Shown here piece by piece: positions 6,387 to 7,883 of a stretch of DNA of 7,883 bases. A program made the position numbers and the translations under genes. The stretch is from CAZOIA01 sp964579675 (GTDB taxonomy: Bacteria > Planctomycetota > Phycisphaerae > UBA1845 > PWPN01), in contig CAZOIA010000232.1 of NCBI GenBank assembly GCA_964579675.1, forward strand, positions 1 through 7,883, written 5' to 3'. Numbering within the stretch: position 1 is the first letter of the stretch; the number at the start of each line of letters is the position of its first letter. Under the pieces are notes generated by a model that did not search any database, had not been told where the DNA came from, and saw only the letters and a program-made list of their open reading frames with translations.

Positions 6387-7357
6387 ACGACGATGACGGT
6401 TTGATCTGCGCATACGTGCTTGACGGAAAAGGTGGTGGGCGGGAAGTTGGCTGGCCTGAGGTGCGTGGTTGGAAGCCGGAGGTGGGGCCAGTGTGGATTC
6501 ACCTGGATCGCACGAAAACCGACTCCGAGCAATGGGTTCGCCAGGAGGCCGGGCTTGATGCGGTGGCTTGTGAGGCTTTGCTCGCCGAGGAAACCCGCCC
6601 TCGAAGTCTCGCCGTCGGTGAAGGTCTGCTCGTGATCCTGCGGGGTGTCAACCTCAACCCTGGGGCCGAACCCGATGACATGATTTCGATCAGGGTATGG
6701 ATCGATCAACATAGAATCATCAGTTTGCGCTTTCCAAAACTGCGGGCCGTGGACGACATCAGGGACAGCCTTCGTGAGGGTAAGGGGCCGAATGAACCTG
6801 GCGATTTCCTGGTCGAGTTGGCCACGAGACTGCTTGATCGAATGAGCCCTGTGCTGGAGAACCTCGACGATCAGCTGGACTCTCTTGAGGAAGAAGTGGT
6901 AGAGGCTCAGAGTTATGACCTACGCATCAAGCTGGGGACATTGCGGCGGCAGGCCATTGCTCTGCGCCGCCATCTCGCACCGCAGCGCGATGTCATGTCT
7001 CATCTACAGGCCGAACGCGTGGCGTGGTTAACTGACTTGCACCGCGCACGACTCCGTGAGCTTCATGATCGGTTGATCAGGTACGTGGAGGACCTGGACG
7101 CCGCAAGGGAACGGGCGGCCGTTACTCAGGAGGAACTTGCGGGTCGTCTTTCCGAGCAAATGAACAAGACGATGTACGCGCTGTCTCTCGTCGCAGGCAT
7201 CTTCCTGCCACTTGGCTTGCTGACGGGTCTGCTCGGCATCAACGTCGGCGGCATGCCGGGGACGAATAGCGACATCGCTTTTACGATGGTTTGCATTCTT
7301 CTGGCGGTTCTGGCCCTATTTGCTGTCTGGCTGTTTCGTCGTTTCCGTTTCTTTTGA
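6383..7357 (+). CDS. zntB: ZntB-type CorA-family divalent cation transporter
   Basis: Pentameric inner-membrane cation transporter of the CorA superfamily. ZntB members move Zn2+; transport direction has been debated, with newer work favouring proton-coupled uptake. The 324 residues match E. coli ZntB (327) in length and layout: ICAYVLDGKGG at the start, ETRPRS, DDMISIRVWID, DDIRDSLREGKGP, then a long cytoplasmic helix with RRHLAPQRDV. The first membrane helix (about 264-284, MYALSLVAGIFLPLGLLTGL) ends in the signature loop GINVGGMPG, with G285-I286-N287 as the GxN motif. The second helix is about 298-318 and is followed by a basic end (FRRFRFF), as expected for a cytoplasmic tail. AGGAGGT at 6371-6377, 5 nt before the ATG, is the strongest ribosome site in the window. 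Zn versus Mg specificity is not proven by sequence. Confidence 0.93.
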   Translation: MNDDDGLICAYVLDGKGGGREVGWPEVRGWKPEVGPVWIHLDRTKTDSEQWVRQEAGLDAVACEALLAEETRPRSLAVGEGLLVILRGVNLNPGAEPDDMISIRVWIDQHRIISLRFPKLRAVDDIRDSLREGKGPNEPGDFLVELATRLLDRMSPVLENLDDQLDSLEEEVVEAQSYDLRIKLGTLRRQAIALRRHLAPQRDVMSHLQAERVAWLTDLHRARLRELHDRLIRYVEDLDAARERAAVTQEELAGRLSEQMNKTMYALSLVAGIFLPLGLLTGLLGINVGGMPGTNSDIAFTMVCILLAVLALFAVWLFRRFRFF

Positions 7358-7364
7358 CAGGTTC

Positions 7365-7464
7365 GCTTGCTGATACCTACGTTTCGAACCGCCAGAAAAG
7401 CGCCAGGCGACGTTTTGCAACTTCTTTATTTGCAGGGAGTTATGAGCTACAGGTGTGCTTGCTG
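7365..7464. repeat. Short direct repeats flanking 92 bp at the tRNA break
   Basis: GCTTGCTG occurs at 7365-7372 and again at 7457-7464, and each copy is followed by an imperfectly similar stretch ending in CTAC (7377-7380 and 7470-7473). The second copy straddles the point where the tRNA-Gly similarity stops, so the first copy may be a degenerate version of the same tRNA segment. An 8-bp exact match over 100 bp is weak on its own. The DNA between the copies shows no gene; CGCCAG is repeated at 7390-7395 and 7401-7406, and a small hairpin can form from TGCAA (7416-7420) and TTGCA (7430-7434). Confidence 0.3.
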
Positions 7465-7490
7465 GCATTCTACCACTGAATTACGCCCGC
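7461..7490 (-). pseudogene. 5' half of a tRNA-Gly gene, truncated at the anticodon stem
   Basis: Read on the minus strand from 7490, the 30 nt are: acceptor strand GCGGGCG, TA, D stem ATTC, loop AGTGGTA, D stem GAAT, G, then the 5' anticodon-stem strand CCAGC. This is the characteristic first part of bacterial tRNA-Gly genes. A complete gene would continue with an anticodon loop, GCTGG, a T arm and CGCCCGC. Instead it runs into AAGCACACCTG and none of those follow. TTCGAA occurs about 75 nt further on (minus strand, near 7383-7388), but its flanks do not pair as a T stem and no matching acceptor strand follows. The gene is therefore broken exactly at the anticodon stem-loop border, a place where tyrosine recombinases often cross over. 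Confidence 0.65.
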
Positions 7491-7500
7491 AACTACTTTA

Positions 7501-7530
7501 TTTATAAGGCTTTACGATTCCCATCGTCTT
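7501..7530 (-). promoter_or_regulatory. Promoter-like sequence for the broken tRNA-Gly
   Basis: On the minus strand TATAAA (7506-7501) lies 10 nt before the first tRNA base, with AAGACG (7530-7525) 18 nt further upstream as a poor -35 match. The region is distinctly AT-rich compared with the rest of the window. It fits a housekeeping promoter of the original tRNA gene, which would mean that the left (3') side of the tRNA was lost while the 5' side stayed in place. Confidence 0.3.
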
Positions 7531-7616
7531 GCCTATTGTTGCCATAATCCGCCCCAAATCGACACTTTTCGGCCCAAATGTTGCCAGCCGCCACCGGTGA
7601 TTGTACCATATCCCTC

Positions 7617-7847
7617 ATGGCCGAGCAAAAGCCGCAGAGAAAGCGACGCATACCCAGGCTCTCCGACAAGCCTGAGCCTGGCACGGGTCGGTACTACACC
7701 TCCTACCGAGATCCCGCCGGCAAGCCCAGACGTCAACGTTTCTCGACTGACCGCACCGAATCCGAGCTGGCTTACCATCGGTGGATCATCGAGAACTACG
7801 ACCAAGCTGCCATTATTGTCACAAGGAACTGTCGCCGGGCAGGTTGA
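7617..7847 (+). pseudogene. N-terminal remnant of a tyrosine recombinase/integrase
   Basis: Seventy-six codons from ATG 7617 to a TGA at 7845-7847. The sequence RYYTSYRDPAGKPRRQRFST, followed by DRTESELAYHRWIIENYD, resembles the arm-binding start of phage-type integrases, in which a beta-sheet DNA-binding motif precedes a helix. The catalytic Arg-His-Arg-Tyr domain is absent. The similarity fades after about residue 70 (IIVTRN), where the sequence passes into putative IS-end repeats, so an insertion probably cut the gene. No ribosome site precedes ATG 7617; an alternative ATG at 7578 adds 13 residues of no evident value. The neighbouring broken tRNA supports the recombinase reading. A stand-alone small DNA-binding protein is possible but less likely. 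Confidence 0.5.
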
Positions 7848-7883
7848 ATTCGGCCACTGATGGGCGGGTTAAAACCAGCCAGT
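7830..7883. mobile_element. Possible end of an IS21-family insertion sequence
   Basis: From about 7830 the sequence starts TGTCGCC and contains two related blocks, TTGAATTCGGCCACT (7844-7858) and TTAAAACCAGCCAGT (7869-7883), 25 bp apart. Spaced imperfect repeats with AAAACC/GGCCACT-type cores behind a TG terminus are what I recall of IS21-family ends. The window stops before any istA or istB, so the call rests on these repeats and on the loss of integrase similarity at the same point. Confidence 0.3.

Larger units (their letters stand above)
7358..7616. other. Gene-free junction region
   Basis: The 259 bp between the ZntB-type gene and the integrase remnant hold no plausible protein gene on either strand. 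They contain the tRNA-Gly half, its promoter-like sequence, the GCTTGCTG repeats and a marked AT-rich patch (7493-7508). No U-tailed hairpin is visible to terminate the transporter transcript. Confidence 0.6.

Noticed and set aside
7383..7490. Intron-containing or split tRNA-Gly
   Set aside because: TTCGAA near 7383-7388 on the minus strand cannot form a T stem, no CGCCCGC acceptor strand follows, and the gap of about 70 nt is too short for a group I intron.
7581..7609. Sigma-70-like promoter TTGCCA, 17 bp, TACCAT before the integrase remnant
   Set aside because: The -10 match is only 4 of 6 and it would leave just 7 nt before ATG 7617, so it is not strong enough to list as a feature.
1..7883. 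CRISPR array, toxin-antitoxin pair or defence cassette
   Set aside because: No regularly spaced repeats and no gene pair of that kind were found on either strand.

Overview
The window is GC-rich and gene-dense, with every clear protein gene on the + strand. It reads as a bacterial chromosome. There is no rRNA or other marker to fix the phylum. Signal peptides, a LapA-type membrane protein, a ZntB-type transporter and an Fe-type superoxide dismutase suggest a Gram-negative-type envelope. The style of the integrase N-terminus at the right end recalls Planctomycetes, but that is an impression from memory, not a proof.
Layout, left to right: a two-domain rhodanese sulfurtransferase (57-1016, TTG start); a CBM48 + GH13 alpha-glucan enzyme of branching-enzyme type 48 bp later (1065-2870); a 187-bp gap holding a possible 27-residue leader ORF (2955-3038); an Fe-type superoxide dismutase (3058-3648); a LapA-domain inner-membrane protein (3699-3935); a 268-bp gap whose minus strand carries a coding-like remnant (3892-4104); a large MscS-family channel with a long predicted extracytoplasmic coiled-coil region (4204-6261); a structured 121-bp leader with a 23-codon ORF ending on the next start codon; and a ZntB-type CorA-family transporter (6383-7357).
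The last ~520 bp change character. They carry the 5' half of a tRNA-Gly gene on the minus strand, broken at the end of the 5' anticodon-stem strand and still preceded by a promoter-like sequence. Next comes the first ~70 codons of what looks like a tyrosine recombinase, then short repeats resembling an IS21-family end. This looks like a mobile-element scar, and the break in the tRNA could mark the edge of an inserted or deleted segment.
The protein genes share a loose theme rather than a pathway: sulfur transfer, storage-glucan branching, superoxide removal, envelope, osmotic tension and divalent-metal flux. They look like a stress and homeostasis cluster. I see no CRISPR array, toxin-antitoxin pair or defence cassette, and nothing that clearly amounts to a new multi-gene system. 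The most unusual items are the tRNA half with the adjacent recombinase remnant, the minus-strand remnant beside lapA, and the leader structure before the ZntB-type gene.
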